Positions 35,067-49,315 of a stretch of 64,000 nucleotides of DNA are shown here, piece by piece (position 1 is the stretch's first letter; each line of letters opens with the position of its first letter). A model generated the notes under the pieces. The model saw nothing but the letters and a program-made list of their open reading frames with translations. It did not search any database and was not told the origin of the DNA. This DNA comes from Eudorina sp. 2006-703-Eu-15 (taxonomy: Eukaryota > Chlorophyta > Chlorophyceae > Chlamydomonadales > Volvocaceae). The position numbers were made by a program, and so were the translations under genes. Location: contig BDSI01000044.1 in assembly GCA_003117195.1 (NCBI GenBank), positions 689,039-753,038 on the forward strand, given 5' to 3'.

Positions 35067-37769
35067 CAAGGTAAAATTGACCACCAAGTATTTGCTGGGG
35101 TTCGGGCTTGCTGGGCGTCCCTGCCGCCTTGCGTCGCGGGGGTTCCGAAACGGGTCAGGTGTCTCGTGCGTCATCAGCCGCGACCCATGGGTCAGCAGGG
35201 CTGATTTGTGCCGCGACCCGTCCCGCTTTGAGAGGTTGTGGACATGGGGCTAATATAGCGACAGGAGCACGGCGCTGGCGGCCGCAATCCCGGCCACGAC
35301 AAGGGAGCGGGTCGGCCGAGCGCTTTCTCGTGCGGCCACGACTCGTCGCGCTGCGGTCCGCCGGGCCGGATGGCCTTCGCACCGCCGCTTCAAGCGGCAA
35401 TCTGCCTTTCCAGTTTCCACATAGCCTCGAAGGTGTTTTGATGTAGCAGAGGCAGCTTACCCTTTCAGCCAGGTACTGCATGCTTGTCTTGGTGCTCGAC
35501 GATCCTCAATCCTGGTGTATTAGACAGAGTGGCCTCTGGCTACCTTGCTTATGAGCACGGACACAGTCATTGGCAAAGCATTTGAAAAAGGTTTAAGTGA
35601 GTCTTGTCCGCTGATGGTCTTGAAGAAAAGGATTGATTAAGGCGTCCGTAACACCCGACGCGGCCTTTTGTAACCGTTACGCGGCCTTGTCAGGTTCTTG
35701 CTGACGCAGTTTCTCGCCGTACATCGGTAACATGCGACGACCGACTACCGTTTGCCGTTCGCCGATACAGCCCTTCCGCCTTCTCCGCTCCCGCGTTTTT
35801 TCGCCGCCGCGGAACTGCGAGCCCAGAAGATCCTAGGAAATCTCCGACCCACAGAGAGCTGCGGAAGCATGGCCTGTCACGGTCTCATACTCGGTCGACC
35901 GTAGTGGAAAGATGCCGTGGCAAAACCTTTCGGCTGCGTAGAACGAAACTCACGACGCGACAATTTGGGTCCCTTGCCGCCCGCGACAAACCTTATCCGC
36001 CCGACCTCTGCCGGCACCGAGGGGCACAGCAGCGAGAAAGGCGCGTGCGACCTTTTCGGCAGCCGCGTGGAGATGTGTTGTGGCCCCACGACAAGGCACT
36101 CTTGCCCCTTTGAACCAGCCCCCGGAGTCTTGGTCACGTGCCGCGCTGCGCGAAAAGCCGAGGCTGGGACGGCGCGATGCGGAATTACAAGGTCAGCCTG
36201 GCTGCCGCGGAGCACGATACGATGTCGGGCGGTGCCAGACACACGAGTAACCGCGCACACAGCGCTGCGCAGCCCCCTCCCTTCCTACCTCCGTGCCGGG
36301 CCTGCACCGACCCACACCACGCCCAGGCTGGAAACGCTGTCCCCTTATGCATCTAAAACCGCTGATAAGACTACACCAGGTCCGTCCCTTTCGTGTCAAT
36401 AAAGACGGCAAAACCGCAGAAGACACCTCGTCCCCTCCCTCCTCTATCTCAGCGCGATCGCATGTGGACGTCCTTACGCCAGTCCTCCATAAAAAGGTGT
36501 TAAATAAAAAACCGCGACCATGAAATAACTTTGTGAGGGACACTGAAAGCAAACACAGTCGCAAACGGATACAAACGGATTCACGGTCGTCCCAGGTTTC
36601 CGGCGGTGCCGCCGGAAACATGAGGCAAAGCTCACCGGGGTGGGTGGGTGGGAGGGCCCCCAAGTACATTCCAACCCCTCGCCCAACAATGTACAACAGC
36701 ATAGCTCACGCAATGCTGCTCGTCCGTCTCCCGTACATCACCACTGGGATCAAATTTTCCATGCTGTACACCGAGGCGCTGACAGGGCTGCCCGATCTGC
36801 AAAGCCGCTGCACCACCTGGAGCCACCACAGGAGGGTTGAGGTCACCCGCCACACTCCCCACCGCGTGCCACGCCAGTCATTACCCCCCGCACCCCGCAC
36901 ATAACTTACCAATACGGTATCCCCCAATGCAGAAGACGACGACGCCCAACGCCCCGTGTGCTCTCCATAGCTCCAGGCACTCCCGAAGCGGGGGTTAGGT
37001 TTCATACCCGGCATAGGGCACAGCCCAATCACGGGTGAGGCGCCGGGCCTGGGCGCCCCGCGGGCCATCACTCCTATCCACGCGCGCGCCCAGCTCCGCT
37101 GCGCTCCTCCTCCTCCTCCTCCTCCTCACCCTCCTCCTCCTCCTGCTGCTGCATGCGTGCGTGCACGCCTTCCCTCCAGACCAAGCGCAAGGCCCCGCCG
37201 TGCCGCGAAACAACGAGGCCTGGACATTTAATCAGATCGTCCTCCCTCCCTCCGTCCCGCCATCTCTCCCCCCCAAGTGCAGTGACAATGATTAATCGCA
37301 CCACATGCAACGCACTGCGGCGATCGTCGGCGCGCGTAAAGCCATCTGTGGAGCCAGCCGTCTGCGGCCGCACCGCTCCTCCGGCTGCCCGGTACCGCAC
37401 AGATACACGGACACACACACACGGGTAGGTCTCTTCTCGGCAGATATGTAACGATACACATACACCCCTGCATGTGGGTGCAGGTGAGTTTAACATTAAA
37501 CACCTGCATGGGTTTGCTCGGCCGGGTCATTCCCCGAAATAAACACACACACACATGCATATGGGTCTCCAAACACCCACAATTGCGGGTCACTTGTTCC
37601 GAACAATCATTGCTTCTTCTCTTTCTGCTCTGCCCGCAAGACGCGCTCGGCCCACCGAAGCCGTGGCCGCCTCCGCAGAGGTCACCACCGTCTCTCCGGC
37701 GTTGCTGCGTTGCGCTGCGAGCCAAGTCGCTCCAGGAAGCCTTGCGCCGACCTGGCTGGTGCCAGGACC
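35067..37769. other. 2.7 kb without a recognisable gene
   Basis: This lies between the tentative start of the BAR-like gene (-) and the stop of the MAGL-like gene (-). It should contain the promoter of the former and the 3' UTR of the latter. Open frames are short and unrecognised. A CTC-rich tract (37105-37145) and AC/TG microsatellites with dispersed-repeat-like cores (about 37405-37580) are present. A further upstream exon of the BAR-like gene cannot be excluded. Confidence 0.55.
37405..37580. repeat. AC/TG microsatellites with core-like sequences
   Basis: Several (AC)n runs alternate with GGTAGGTCTCTTCTCGG and GGGTCTCCAAACACCCAC. Reverse-complemented these read GAGAAGAGACC and GTTTGGAGACCC, close to the GAGAAGAGACCC core at 62480. 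They lie downstream of the MAGL-like stop, the only copies of the family seen outside an intron. Confidence 0.5.
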
Positions 37770-40700
37770 TTACGGGGCCGCCGCCGCAGCGGCTGCAGCG
37801 GCACCGTCAGGCGCGGCGCCGGCGGTTGGCGCCCCCGCGCCGGCCCCCGCCCCCGAGCGCTGATTGAGCCACTCGATGATCTGCGCCTCGACGGCCTCAT
37901 GCCCCGGCTCCTTGAGCAGGATGTGCCACATCTTGGGCGGCTGCACGAACGTCTTGTCGGTGCTCTGTGGCCCCATCCGAGCATCCGCCCATCCGTCCAC
38001 ACCCCAGCCGATGGAGCAGGGAGGCAGGGGGAAGGAGGGAGGCAGGGGAGGGAGACGGTGAGAGCTGCGTTCTGCCGTAAGTCGCCAATGGCAGAGGCGG
38101 CGCTGGCGCGTTGACCCCCTGGACCAAGATTGAGGGACGAGAGGCTCGCCACTCGACGCCCCCTGGGCAGCGACCGCACAGCGCCCGCGGCACCGCGCAG
38201 TCGAGTATGTACCGCATGTACCCATCGCCGCGCCCACCGGGTTGTCAGAGGCCCGCGCATCCCTGCCTCCCTCCATTGCCCCCCATTGCCCGATTTTCCT
38301 CCCCGCCTCCTTTCCTCTTCCAACTGTCTTCCCGCTCTCTTCTTCCCCAGTCGGGCCCCAGTCCCGTCCTCCCTAACCCCTACCCCCGCCGCCCGCCAGC
38401 CCACCTACCTCCGCCGCTTCCCAGAGCCGCCGGGTGCCCTCGGGGTCGGTCTGCGTGTCCCCCTCCGCGTGGAACAGCAGCAGCGGCAGCTGCAGCCGGG
38501 ACTGGTGGGCCACCAGCCACTCGGTGGCCTTCAGGTACTCCTGTGGGTGCGGTCGCACCCGGCAGGGCAGGGGTGCGCGATATGCGGCGACGTGGGGGGC
38601 GGGGCGTGGAGGGATGGCCGCGGGGACCGGGGGCGGAGACCGGATGGTTGGGTTTGGGAGCCGCAGTACCAGAAGATTGCAAAAAGATAAGCCCAGAAAT
38701 AGAATACATATCCAAGAGATGTGGGGAGGGAGAGGGAGCGGCGGATGATGTGCGAATGGATAGATCGCAGCACAAGGCGCAGGCATGCGGGCGCTCACAC
38801 GCCTTTTTCCCTCGCTGCAACCCACCCGCTCTGAGCCGGGCTGGTTTGTCTGGGCTTTCCTTGCCTCAACCCACTATGTGCCGCCACGGTGCGCACTGTC
38901 AGCCACCCCATCAGCTGCCTTCTCGGGTCCCCGCGCCTCAACTTAGCTGAAACGCTACCGGCCCCCACGGCCCACCCACCATCGAGTAAATCAGCGGGTG
39001 CCCACCCCATACCCCAGCAGGTACACAACGCGCCGCCGTGCCTCGCCACACGCCAGGCTGTACGGCAACGCAGTACGGCAACCACCCACCTGCGCGTTGC
39101 GCACTCGCGACTTCCCGTGGTAGCAGTTGGGGTCTGAGTGGGCGCATCGGAGGCGGTGGAGGGGGGGGGGTGACGCGGCAGGGTCGGGTGTGTGTGTGTG
39201 TGTGGGGGGGGGGGTGCTTGGGTGCGGCCGATGCGTCAGAGCGGCTTGCGCACATCAGGATCGCTTTGTACTGCCAGCCGTGGAGGCTGTGCGACGCCGC
39301 TGTCACGTGGGGGTGGAGGTTTGGCACCTGCCCGCCCTCTGCACCAGGATGCGAGCATTCACGTGGGGGAGGGGGGGGTACGGCCGCTCCGATCGCACCC
39401 CCATCAGTGCTGAGGACGTGGGGGGGGCAGGAGGATGGATAGTGGCCCGGCGGCGCGGGACAGCCGTCCATAACGCCCTGATGGCCGCGCTGCCGGCGCG
39501 AGGCGCCATGCTGGCCGCATGTGGCAGCGGCTGTTGGGACCGTCGTGTGAGGCACTATTCGCGTGGATGATGTTGCCAGTTGCCGGCGTGCAGTGCTCTT
39601 TGTTCTGGCATGCCCCGGGCGGTGCGCCCCGACCACCCCTGGAACCAGCCCTGGAACCCAGCCGTGCGCAGCACCTACCCAAGTCGTACGCGTCCTGCAG
39701 ATCCGGGAACATGGTGTTGCGGTTGGTGCTGAGGAGGGGCGTCTGGGGTATCAGGTAGCTGAGGAGGTTACCCAGTGGCCTGGAAGGACGGACGGACGGA
39801 CGGGGTCGGCGCGGGTCGGGGTGTAGACGGGTCGGGGTGTAGAAGAGACACAAACGGGGGTTGCCCAGGGTGCAGCGGGGCAAAGCCGGGCGGACAATGG
39901 CGCAGGTGGTGTGCGGTTTTTCCGTTTTTCTCAAACCCCTATCCACCCCGTACATTTGCACTCCGGAAGGCATCCCAGGAATGGAATGCCGTAGGCCGGT
40001 GAGCATCCCAAACTGAGGCAAGCAGTTGCCCTCGGGCTGGCTACTTGGGGCTTGTCTGTCCTTCAACCCACCCACCCACAGCACAACCACATTCAGTTTC
40101 CGTATACACCCGCCCATCTCCCCACCTGATGTAGGGGTTGAGTCCCGTCTTGGCCAGCTTCTCCAGGGAGACCATCGGGGCCAGGCAGATCACACCCGCG
40201 AACAGGGCTGGCTGCGGACAGGAGGTACAGCGGGAGGTACAAGAAATGGGTAGACATATTCAAACTGCGCTGATGCCAGAGCCAAGGTCGGTGAAGAATC
40301 AACTGTACCAGGATGGAAGGGGGGGTGCGGCCACCGGGCGCGGGTGCGCGGCGCGTGGCCGGGTACCGCGGCTTGACAGGGCGCTCCGGGGTATGATGAC
40401 AGGGCCGGGACAGGTTCCACAGCCACCGCAGCGCGGGGACGCCGCAACCCGGCGCCTGTATGGAGGCGGCCCCCGGCCCCCCGGTTACAGTGGATGGACC
40501 CCGGTCTCGCCCTCCCGACCAGGACCAGCCCCTCCCCAAACCCATGCAACCCCGGCGCCGCCATCGCCGTCGCGCCATGACCACCACCCGCACCACCTAA
40601 TCCACCACGCGCCACCGAGGCCAACGCGCACCTCCGTGAGTGCCGCCGTCAGCACCACGCAGCCGCCTTTCGACATCCCGCAAAGGAACTTGGGGAGCCC

Positions 40701-42534
40701 CTCGGTGAAGCCGCTGATGCCCAGGCGGGTGCAGCTCCTGCGGTAACGGCCCCGGGGCGTGGGTTTAGAATTGCAACCCGCCCGGGGCGTGGGTGCATGT
40801 GCGGGGATGGGTGGGTGGGGTTGCAGTGCTGCCACCAAAATGACGCGGCGCGCGGGCGTGATTCATTCAGCAGAGCAGCGCATCGTCCCGGGGCTGGCGG
40901 TGACCCAAATTCCCTTGACCGTAGTTAGCACCCGGGCGGGCGTGGTTCAGAACCCGAGCTGGCGGCGTTGGTTTTACCTCATGACCGTTAGCCCGCTTCG
41001 CATTAGAACCCGTTTGCCAGCCCCTCGCTCACAGGTTAGGCTGGGTGGTCCCACATGGCGAGAGGTATACCTCGGAAGGGAACCAACCACAGAGACCGGG
41101 CGAGCGAGACCCACATCGCATCGCATTGCATCACATACGTGGGACTCTGCCCTGGGTGGCTCAGCAAGCTGGGGCGGCGCCCGGCACTGCCCATGGCCCC
41201 TCCCTCCCCGGGGCCTGTGCGGGGACCGACAGGATGCGTCGCGGGCTCTGGCAACCTCCGCGCGGCTCGCAAACTACCGGTCCCCAAACCTCCGTCCCAC
41301 CTCCGTCCCCACGATTCCACAGGGCGATTTGACAGGCGTACCTGGCCGGCAAAACGGGCATGAATCCCGAAACCCACCACGTGGCCCTCGCCTATCCTCA
41401 ACATGTCCTTTCTTCGCTTCGCCCTCCATTCCCCACGGACCGCCGATCTGGGTTAATCATCCCGCCGAATGCGGAACAGTGGGACAGGAGCAGCGAAGGC
41501 GCCAACCCACCTGGCCACGTCCACCACATCGCTGACATAGTCTTTGAACGAGTCGCAGTAGCAGCGGAGCCCGCCCGACCTGCCCGCGCCCTGGTTGTCG
41601 TTTCCGCACACCGCGTACCCCGCGTTGTTCAGGTGCTGTACAAACGAGCCATCGTACACGCAGAGCTTTCCGGGGCCCTGCGCGCGCGCGGCGTACCGCG
41701 CCGTGTTGCCGGGGTCGGGAGGGAGGGACGCGGGTAGGGATAGGGAGGGGGTTGAGTGGCGCTTGTGCAGGACCCAGATTGAAGTTGGCAGGCAAGGAAC
41801 CGATACAAGGAACCGGGCTGGCGACGCGGTGTACGCAAGCGCTGCTGAGCTGAGGGTGTTGGGGCCGCGAATGTATTTGTTCTTGGCAGATAGGGCCAGG
41901 GGGTAAAGACGCGCCATGGACGCTACAAACGCTACGCGCCGAGGCGCACGGAATGGATACATGTACCCCCCCCTGTAACACGGGGAGTGACCCAATCATG
42001 TATCGATGTCTATCTTGAGGTTGCGCGCCGTAACGCACAATGCAGCTCTTTGATATGGGGGCTGTGTGTGTCTTGGATGCCGCCGTCGCTGCGGCGGCGA
42101 TGGGACGGGCCACCAGCGCACCAAGCAAGTTCTGGTTGGCTGAAACCCTTCTCAGTATCCCCTGTTGCCTCGGGCCCCAAAAACTGCGTTTCGGTAAGCG
42201 GGTAGGACGGACGGCTGTGACACTATATTTGAATAAATGGAGTGAAGATCACGAACGCGGACTAGCTGTAACCGCGTGGCTCCTTCAGACAAAGCGCAGT
42301 CGGGCGGTTAGTCTTTCAACGCCTTACCTGCGGTTTAAGCCAGTCAAACTGGATGTAGCCACCGTGCCCATGAGATAAGACCACTATGCCTCTTGGCGTT
42401 GTTCCGGGGGTAGCAGGCCAGAAATATTGGCAGATGCTAATGCCGCGCACGTTCGTGTTGAACCGCGTAGACCCGTTCGGCCCCAGATACTCAGTGGATG
42501 GCTCAGTGGTAAGGTCAAGCTCGGCTACCGCCAT
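37770..42534 (-). CDS. monoacylglycerol-lipase-like alpha/beta hydrolase
   Basis: Eight exons in unbroken phase, 42534-42328, 41677-41511, 40737-40632, 40211-40126, 39779-39679, 39133-39090, 38540-38409 and 37964-37770, give 345 residues, a normal length for the family. The oxyanion motif is VVLSHGHGGY near 48-57. DNQGAGRSGG matches the conserved D-x-x-G-x-G-x-S segment. The nucleophile elbow is GMSKGG with Ser147, where plant enzymes usually have GxSMGG. The acid is Asp265 in FHAEGDTQTDP and the histidine is His303 in KEPGHEAV. Such enzymes cleave monoacylglycerols or lysophospholipids; the substrate is not known here. The last 30 residues are Ala/Gly-rich. The gene diverges from HERP across 373 bases. 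Confidence 0.9.
40751..40794 (+). repeat. intronic dispersed repeat core, MAGL-like gene copy
   Basis: TTTAGAATTGCAACCCGCCC (starting 40764) is identical to the copy starting 60126, extending to 21 bases. Here it is flanked by a direct repeat of CCCGGGGCGTGGGT (40751-40764 and 40781-40794). Confidence 0.8.
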
Positions 42535-42907
42535 TGCTTCTCTCGCCTGTTGTACAGGAGTGGAAGGTTCAGGGAAAGGGGCCTCGGCAGCAAAAGTTGA
42601 CTTTGACGAAGTGCATGTGTTTCAATGCTCCGCACAACGCTATGAATGAGTACCGGTTTGGTGTACTAAACGGGAAGGCCAACCACAGTGCACGGAATGC
42701 ACGCAGTTCGTACAGGGGCTAGAAACGTAGTGCTGTCGACCTTCAAACTCTTCACATTTATATAAGGAGGGCTAACCGAAAAACGTAAAGCGAGGCAGGC
42801 GTTCTGCCTCAGCGATCAGAGTTTCGGCGAGCTTGGTTCGTGCGTGTCATGTGCAACTGAGGCCAAACGAAGTTTCACCTTGCGCCTGCGACCTTGAAGT
42901 AAATAGG
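42535..42907. promoter_or_regulatory. shared MAGL-like (-) / HERP (+) intergenic region
   Basis: 373 bases separate the divergent start codons. A TATA box TATATAAGG at 42759-42767 faces the HERP gene, about 140 bases before its ATG. No equivalent was found for the hydrolase. Confidence 0.65.
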
Positions 42908-45900
42908 ATGGCGTCAGCTGATACAACACTTATTATAAAAAATCCCTCTCGCAACCATCAGAACTTCAGCCTGAGCTTCCGATTGGATGGCACCATCGCA
43001 GAGCTCCAACAATTGCTGAGTGAAACATATGATGGACGTCCAGCACCAGCAGATCAGACTGTGAGTGGTGGAGCTTGATAGGTTGCCCGTGCCATCGATT
43101 GCCGATAAAGCTCTTAACGTGTCACCGCAGCTCATCTATGGTGGCAAGGTCCTTAAGGACACCTCTTTAAAGCTTCGGGACATTGTCAGCAAGGTAATGG
43201 GTCGGGAATAGTGGGTGGATCTCGCCGCACAGCCTCAATTCTTGACTCGTCCGGGTCTGTGGCCGCAGCATGACGCGCCTGAGGGACCCCACAGCATTCA
43301 CCTGGTTGTCAAACAGAAGCCGGCGACCAGCATTGCTTCTCCAGCCCGTAGCGTCGACAGCAGCGTGGCGGGCTCGTCGTCCAGGGTCCCGGTCGGTTAC
43401 GCTGGATCAAGTGCAGGACGCCCAGTGCCGCCGCCTACGCGCACAACTGCGACGGCCAGTCCGAGCCCAGCGGGCGCCGCAGGCCCCAGCGGCAGCGGGA
43501 ACGCCGCCAGCAGCAGTCACCAAGCGGCCGAAGCAGCACCGGCTGCGAGCACAACCGCCTCCCAGGGCGATTTTGACGACATGGAGGCAGCGACGTCCTT
43601 CCTCAACAGCTGGGCTGCCTATACAAGTGGAGCCCCGCCTGGAGGCCTCTACGGTGGCCTCTTCGGTGGGTACCCATTCCCTCGGACCCCGGCGTCCGGG
43701 GCTACCGCAGCGGAGGTAAATCCAACACCGCAGGAGGGGCCGGCCGCTGGGGCCGCTGCAGCCGCGGCGGCGGCGGCAACGACGGGCCCAGTGCCCTCCG
43801 CGGCCATGCCCTACCTCTACTACAACCCCATCATCGGGGGCGCCTACCAGGCCGCCTACAGCGCCGCGCTGGCAGCCCTCGCTGTTGCCTCTCAGCAGAC
43901 CCCACCGGCCGAGCAGCAGCAGGCGGAGCAGACCAAGCAGGACGCCTCTAGTGTTCTCGCACAGGACCCAGCCGGGGCTGCCGGCACCAGCGCGGCCGGA
44001 GGGGCGCCGGAGGGACCCCAGGCGGCACAGTCAGCAACGGCGGATGGGACTCCGGGCGCAGCGCAGCAGCAATACGCGTACGTACCGGTTTTCATACCTG
44101 GGTACAGCCAGGTGAGCAGTGGTTGTCGCTTAGACCATGGGCGCGGCGTGGCGTCGATCCGGAGACTTGACGTGTGCTACGTGTGCCACGGTGTTTGCGG
44201 TCATGCGCTCCCCACTACCGTATGCCGTGCGGCGTGAGCAAGTCTCCGCCGACGATCTGCGAAAGGTCTGTGAACAATGTTTCTGCAGAAAATGCCTTTA
44301 TTGCCTTTACGCAAGGCGTGACATGTAAGGCTGACGCACCGAGATCGGGTTGGGAGGGCGATGCTGACCAAGCTTGGGTGTATTCCCTCCCAGCAGGCGG
44401 GATACCCGGTCGGCATGCCCGGGCTCTTCGGCATGCCGCAGGCCCCCGCTGCAAGCTTCCGGCGAAATCAGCAGTCAATGCCTTCCGGTTGGCCCCTGGG
44501 TCAGCCATGGCAGCAGCCCATGTCCGCGGGGGCTGCTGGCGCAGGCGCTGGGTCAGCCCTCGGCGGCATCAATCTGATGGACCTGAGCGCGCTCCTGGAC
44601 GCGCTGGAGGGAGGAGCAGCCGCGGCGGCGGCGCGGCGGCAGGGTGGCAGAAGCCACGAGGCCGGGGCCGGCCACGCACAAGCCGCAGCTGCAGGCGCAG
44701 TACCCCGAGACGGGCAGGGCGGTAAGAGGACGCGGACGGGGGCGGAGGTGGTGTTGCAGCGGCTGGGCAGCTTCATTCTTGCTACCCGCTAAGAGCCGGT
44801 CTGTCCGTTGGGGCGTTGCGGTTATCGGTTCTGACCTCCAAAGGCGTCCTGTGTGGATATCTTTCACAGACACGGTCTCTCGGGTGGGGCCGACACATAA
44901 TTCCCGGATCCCGTGCGAACCCACGTCGGCAAGGATGACGGCTGACGCCCGCTGTGCGATCGGTGCGCCGGTGCGCAGGTCTTCGGCTGCGGCGGCGCCT
45001 GGTGGTTGCGGCACAGCACCCGCCGGGCGCGGGCAACGACGTCGCACCGGCGGCCGCGCGCAACAGGCCGCAGTGGCGCGGGCGCGTGTTCACCATTCGC
45101 ATCAGCGCTCGGGCGCTGCTGCAGGCGCTGGTGTTCGCGATCGTGCTGTACCAGGTAGGCGACCACTGGGAAAATGTGGGGCATCGGGTCCGTGAAATGG
45201 TTCATTGCAGTTTGGGGAGTTGGGGGACCGATGCGGATGGGAGAGGTGGGACGCGGCCGGCAGGGGTGGCGGGTCCGGGGCGGCGATACGTGCGCACAAA
45301 CTACGTCCGCATGCGCATACCGCTACAAAGCAATCCAGCTGTGTGTGGTGTCAGGCATCTGGGGATCACGAGCAAGCTCGGCACATAACAAGTTCTAAGA
45401 CGCCTGGCGTCCAAAGGGGTTGGTTAAGTAGGAATAGTTTAAACCCACAACAGCAGTTGACTACAGCAGATGCGCGGTTCCATTCCTTAGACCACCTGCG
45501 CCCCTCTTCCTAGTTCACTTGTCGTTTGCGCCGCGCGCCCCAATTCGCCTCGCGTTGGCGTACAGCACTTCACGTGGCGTCGCTTCATCGCGCTGCTCAT
45601 CGGGGGGGCTGTGCTCTTCATCACGTCAACTTGGGCGCCGTTCCGCCGCCTGCTGCGGGGCATGCATGCGATGCCGCCTCGACCGGCCGGGGGCGCGGCC
45701 CGGGCCGACGGGGCAGCGGGCGCGGGACCCGCCGGCGCTAACGGTGCGGGCGGGCAAGGAGCGGCTGGCGAGGGGCAGGCGGCGCAACAGCAGGTCCAGC
45801 GCAGGTATGGCGGGCCGGCGCGGGGCGGGGCGGATGAGGGCGTAGGGGAGGTACCTTGATGTTGTGACCCGCTGGCGCTGCCCTTCCCAGGATCTGCCTG

Positions 45901-46276
45901 GGCCTGATCATGGAGGGGAGATACCCATACGACGATCTCATGGTCGCACAGCTTCTGTGGCAGGGAGTCGAGCTGACACAAATGCACGCCATCCTGCGGT
46001 CATGCAATGATGTTGCGCAGGGGTTTCTTGAACGAGATTCTTGTCTTTGTGGTGGGCTTCATTACGTCGTTGCTGCCAGCCTGGAATTTCAACCCCGAGG
46101 ACGCTGCGGCCTTTGCGGCGGGCCAGGAGGTGGTCGCTGCGGAGGAGCGCATGCGCCAACAGCAGGGTGCCGGTGCAGCGGCGCCGGGCGACGTCCCCGC
46201 AGGCGCACCTGGGCCGGCGCAAGCGCAGGCGGCTGGGGAGGCGCCCGAGGCGATGGCTGCTGGGGCCCCAAATTAG
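42908..46276 (+). CDS. HERP: HERP-like ubiquitin-domain ER membrane protein
   Basis: Seven in-phase exons, 42908-43060, 43131-43193, 43269-44111, 44397-44721, 44979-45154, 45566-45804 and 46021-46276, encode about 684 residues. Residues 8-88 form a ubiquitin-like domain (TLIIKNPSRNHQNFSLSFRL, LIYGGKVLKDTSLKLRDI, SIHLVVKQ). A Pro/Ala/Gln-rich linker follows, with YYNPIIGGAYQAAYSAALAA and MDLSALLDAL. Two hydrophobic segments lie near 500-535 (RALLQALVFAIVLY, FIALLIGGAVLFITSTW). A third is in the last exon (FLNEILVFVVGFITSLLPAW), matching the conserved C-terminal block of HERPUD proteins. HERP recruits factors to the HRD1 ER-associated degradation complex and is induced by ER stress (family knowledge). 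The acceptor before exon 4 is CAGCAG, so 44394 is an equal alternative adding one Gln. Confidence 0.85.
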
Positions 46277-46691
46277 TGGTTAGATGTGTGTTGCGGTTTT
46301 CGCGCTGCAAAAGCGCAAGTTGCTGCCAATGCTTGGCACCAGGTCCACAGGTTTAGTGGCGTAATGAATGTCGGGCATTAGATATTTCAGGTTTGCTTCG
46401 TTATTTAAGTTCGTAGAAAACATGATGTGCATAATGTTACAACGGACATTGTCCGCCTGCTAACCGTCTCAGCTGCTTCGCGGAAGTAATGCAATGATTG
46501 TAAGCAGATTGTTCGATGACTCTTCAGCGCCTTCACTATCACTGAGGATATCGTCGCACATGAACAAGCACAGCGGAAATAATGTCCGTACATACTCGTA
46601 CAGCCGGTCGGGAGGAAAAATGGACCTCGTTCCTTCCAGCATCCCTCTTTCACCAGTACCCCTTTAGCAGTCCTGTAATCCCAGAGCCAAG
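46277..46691. other. gap between HERP and RPS23
   Basis: 415 bases hold the HERP 3' UTR, with TGTAA at 46499-46503, and the RPS23 promoter. No TATA box was identified for RPS23. Confidence 0.6.
46499..46503 (+). terminator. probable HERP poly(A) signal TGTAA
   Basis: TGTAA on the coding strand, 223 bases after the HERP stop. Confidence 0.5.
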
Positions 46692-48457
<1,766 letters not shown>

Positions 48458-49315
48458 ACACGTGGCCTGGGACGGATGGACGGACGCAGCGGCTGCGGCC
48501 CCCAGCTGCTGTAACGTGCTTACACGACGGGACTCGTGTGGTCTCAGCTCCGGTTATCTCCCCTTTACACTGAGGGCTCTGACACTTCATGGGCAGCTCT
48601 CAAGGCAGAAAGGCAGCCGGTACTGCGCCACGTTGGTCACGTCGCTGGCACGCCGGTATCCTAGTCGTTGGGTTGGACCGGAACAGAGCCGAGGGTCAAA
48701 GAGGGGATTATGGGACCGGGGGATTTTACAGCGGACCGGAGGAGAGACTGGTCTCCAAGCCTGTCCTCCTCGCTGCCAAGCTTAGCGCTGGACCACGGCA
48801 CACCACCGCAACCCTATCCATCACCATGGCATGGGGTTTGGCAGCTGACTGCAGCCCGCGCGCACGTGTCATTGTGGCTGTCCGCTGGCTGCTATATTCT
48901 CACAGCAGTGGACGAGAAGGGTTGCGGGAAGGGCAACACCTATGTCGCTTATGAGCAAACTAAGCGAAGCGGAAGTCCTCCGGCGATGGCGATCGCCGGA
49001 AGTGGCCAGGAAATGACCACATCCTGCACCACGTAGAGCGGTTGGGGGTATTTAACTCGATCCGGCAGCTGGCCACCTACAACATGCGATCTGTCATCAG
49101 TTTGAAAGGTGCGCCGCCAGAGGGTTCTCCTCCTTCGCTGCCGGCTTGGCCGTCTCCTCGTCGGACCCCGCCTGCAGAAACAAAGCCACACGGCGAAATC
49201 AGCTTGAGACATGCATGCCCCATGACCAGCGCTCGACAGAGAAGCGCTGCCGACAGAGAGCAGTTTTTGGAACATGCAGAGTGAACGACGATAGACTATG
49301 GGTGTGGTACACCAG
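48458..49315. other. convergent 3' region of RPS23 and NFU
   Basis: 858 bases between two facing stop codons. Besides the RPS23 poly(A) signal, minus-strand TGTAA occurs at 48563-48567 and 48726-48730 and could serve NFU with a long 3' UTR. No gene is seen. Confidence 0.6.
48510..48514 (+). terminator. RPS23 poly(A) signal TGTAA
   Basis: TGTAA, 53 bases after the RPS23 stop, a typical spacing for a volvocine gene. Confidence 0.65.
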
